A stretch of 64,000 bases of DNA from Acidobacteriaceae bacterium (GTDB lineage Bacteria > Acidobacteriota > Terriglobia > Terriglobales > Acidobacteriaceae). Every line of letters starts with the position of its first letter. Within the stretch, counting starts at the first letter, position 1. Made by a program: the position numbers and the translations under genes. Shown piece by piece: positions 62,494 through 64,000 of this stretch. The stretch lies in the NCBI GenBank assembly GCA_027449545.1, contig DAIDLI010000221.1, positions 1 through 64,000 on the forward strand. Reading direction: 5' to 3'. Under the pieces are notes generated by a model. That model was given only the letters and a program-made list of their open reading frames with translations. It did not search any database and was not told the DNA's origin.

Positions 62494-64000
62494 TCAGTAA
62501 CGGGCCAGCAATCCCGAGGGGGGCCGGTCCGCTGCCTGGGTGGCCCAGCTCTTGTTCGGCTTATCGCTCATGCGGAAGCGCAGTTCGCCACCGGCCATAA
62601 TGTCGGCATGCGTGAACCAGCAGCGATGGAGCGGTCTCCCATTCAACTGCACGCTCTCCACGTAGATGTTGCGATCAGAATTGTTCTCGGCAACGATGCT
62701 GAAGGTTGTGCCGGCATGAGGGTTGCGGAGCACGGCGCGATTCACGAGCGGACTGCCAAGCACATACACACCCGTGACTGCATTCACCGGATAAAAGCCC
62801 AGCGCGGCGAAGTTGAACCAGGTGGAGATCTGGCCGCAGTCGTCATTGCCGGGCACGCCCGCCGGGGTGTTCTTGTAGATCCGCGCCACCTGGCGCACGC
62901 GCTCCTGGGTCTTCCAGGGCGCGCCGGCGAAAGCATACAGATACGGGATATGGTTGCTGGGCTCGTTTCCCTGCGCATCCTGGCCGATCATGCCGCTGAT
63001 ATCGGGAGGCGAATTGAGGATATTCGAGGGGGCAGAGAAGAGGGCATCGAGCTTGGCGACGAAGGCCTGGTCGCCACCGAAAAGATCGATCAGACCCTGC
63101 ACGTCCTGCATCACGTTGAAGGTCGCCTGCCAGGCGTCGGACTCGGTGTAGTCGGTCCAGTACTGCTGATCGGGACGAAAGGGCTCGCGCCACTTGCCAT
63201 GTTCCGTTTTGCCGCGCATAAAGCCTGTTGTGCGATCGAAGAGGTTTCTGTAGTTCTGGCCGAGCTTGTAGAACATGGCTGCGTCGTCGTGGCGGCCGAG
63301 CAAGTCGGCCATGGCGCCCACGCACCAATAGTCGTAGGCGAAATCGAGCGTCCGCGACACCGATTGCCGACCTGGGCCGCTTGCGACGTAGCCCAAGCTG
63401 CGGAACTGCTCCTGCAGGGACTTATTGTCGTTGGCGGTGGCGCCGACCATCGCCGTATCGCGCATCGCGTTGTAGGCAGCTTCCACATCAAAGTCCCGCA
63501 GCCCGCGCGTGTAGGCGCCCACGATCAGGCCGACGACATGGAATCCGGTCATGCACCAGGTCTCATTGCCCCAGAGCGGCCATACCGGAAGCGAGTGCTG
63601 ACCGAGCTGACGATAATCGGCCAGCATGGTCTTCACGATGTCGCCGATGCGTTGCGGCTGCATCAGGCAGAGGAAGGGAAATTCTCCCCGGTAGATATCC
63701 CAAATCGAGAGGGTGGTGTATTTCGTGAAGCCTGGGTTGGGATAGTTTTTGTGGTCCTGTCCGCGGTAGGCGCCATCCACGTCGTTGAAGGTGGCGGGCG
63801 CCACCATTCCGTGGTAGGCGGCGGTCGCAAAGACCTGCTGCAGCTTGGGATCGGGCAGCGTGGCGTTGAGAGGGCTGAGCGTATGGTTCCACTGCTGTTG
63901 ATTGTGACGCCGCGTCGCTTCAAAATCCCACTGCTGGATCTCGGCCGCCAGATTCTTGGCGGCGCCCTCCACGCTCGTGCCTGAGATTCCCACACGCACA
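62494..64000 (-). CDS. GH92 alpha-mannosidase, partial (N-terminus outside the window)
   Basis: The last 501 residues of a GH92 protein. Landmarks are FTKYTTLSIWDIYRGEFPFLCLMQP, GYVASGPGRQSVSRTLDFAYDYWCVG, QYWTDYTESDAWQATFNVMQDVQG, EPSNHIPYLYAFAG and GVPGNDDCGQISTWFNFAALGFYPVN, with the acid residue expected in the NEPSNHIPY region. GH92 are Ca-dependent exo-alpha-mannosidases acting on mannans or N-glycans, usually secreted. The coding frame is open through the right edge, so the start and signal peptide lie beyond it. It shares strand with the glucan regulator. Confidence 0.95.
   Translation of the reverse strand, partial: VRVGISGTSVEGAAKNLAAEIQQWDFEATRRHNQQQWNHTLSPLNATLPDPKLQQVFATAAYHGMVAPATFNDVDGAYRGQDHKNYPNPGFTKYTTLSIWDIYRGEFPFLCLMQPQRIGDIVKTMLADYRQLGQHSLPVWPLWGNETWCMTGFHVVGLIVGAYTRGLRDFDVEAAYNAMRDTAMVGATANDNKSLQEQFRSLGYVASGPGRQSVSRTLDFAYDYWCVGAMADLLGRHDDAAMFYKLGQNYRNLFDRTTGFMRGKTEHGKWREPFRPDQQYWTDYTESDAWQATFNVMQDVQGLIDLFGGDQAFVAKLDALFSAPSNILNSPPDISGMIGQDAQGNEPSNHIPYLYAFAGAPWKTQERVRQVARIYKNTPAGVPGNDDCGQISTWFNFAALGFYPVNAVTGVYVLGSPLVNRAVLRNPHAGTTFSIVAENNSDRNIYVESVQLNGRPLHRCWFTHADIMAGGELRFRMSDKPNKSWATQAADRPPSGLLARY

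Overview
The window is about 62% GC. It looks like the chromosome of an acidobacterium, most likely class Terriglobia / family Acidobacteriaceae. Three giant TonB-dependent receptors carry an N-terminal carboxypeptidase-regulatory-like domain (two are Oar-like, over 1,100 residues). There are many secreted polysaccharide enzymes (GH16, GH28, GH92, oligogalacturonate lyase), lipid A/Kdo genes (waaA, lpxK) and an RsbU-type regulator. Short palindromic repeats of a kind I associate with this group lie in the spacers. No rRNA, prophage, IS element or CRISPR array is visible. This taxonomic call is inference from gene content.

Layout. 0-1.4 kb: tandem palindromic repeats, one small unknown gene and a palindrome-rich spacer. 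1.4-6 kb: a secreted lipoprotein, an ABC-2 exporter pair, a lower-GC two-gene module of unknown function, and an orphan LolD/MacB-type ATPase. 6.1-6.3 kb: tRNA-Gly(GCC) and tRNA-Cys(GCA). 6.6-26 kb: carbohydrate utilisation. It holds an oligogalacturonate lyase, a secreted PIG-L deacetylase, a TonB receptor, PfkB kinase-GH4-LacI, the inositol genes iolB-iolD-iolE-iolG, a stand-alone GlmS-type isomerase domain and a GH28 polygalacturonase. Three copies of one LacI-type operator sequence lie at the promoters of the TonB receptor, the kinase operon and the iol operon, so this block looks like one regulon.

26-32.5 kb: a partner-switching regulator (PAS-GAF-PP2C-HATPase), an STAS protein and glycogen phosphorylase in one operon, plus a small membrane protein. 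33-35.7 kb: a second TonB receptor. 35.7-46.3 kb: an Lrp/AsnC regulator divergent from a tightly overlapped operon for phenylalanine/tyrosine degradation (hppD, phhA, hmgA, an unknown protein, fahA). The operon continues into a leucine/short-chain acyl-CoA arm (carboxyltransferase, acyl-CoA dehydrogenase) and ends with an alpha/beta hydrolase. The carboxyltransferase gene carries an in-frame palindrome related to the tandem repeats at the start of the window. 46.3-54 kb: envelope genes (POTRA protein, M23 peptidase, waaA, lpxK) and an OPT transporter.

54-62.3 kb is the most distinctive region, a beta-glucan locus: two secreted GH16 enzymes with intact catalytic motifs, an Oar-like TonB receptor, and a membrane-spanning protein. 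That protein joins an N-terminal winged-helix-like domain, one transmembrane helix, and a GH16 domain whose catalytic E-x-D-x-x-E has become S-x-S-x-x-E. I read it as a one-component transmembrane transcription factor that uses a dead glycosidase as its sugar sensor. Two adjacent inverted repeats built on GTAAAT between it and the receptor operon are candidate operators. The window ends inside a GH92 alpha-mannosidase.
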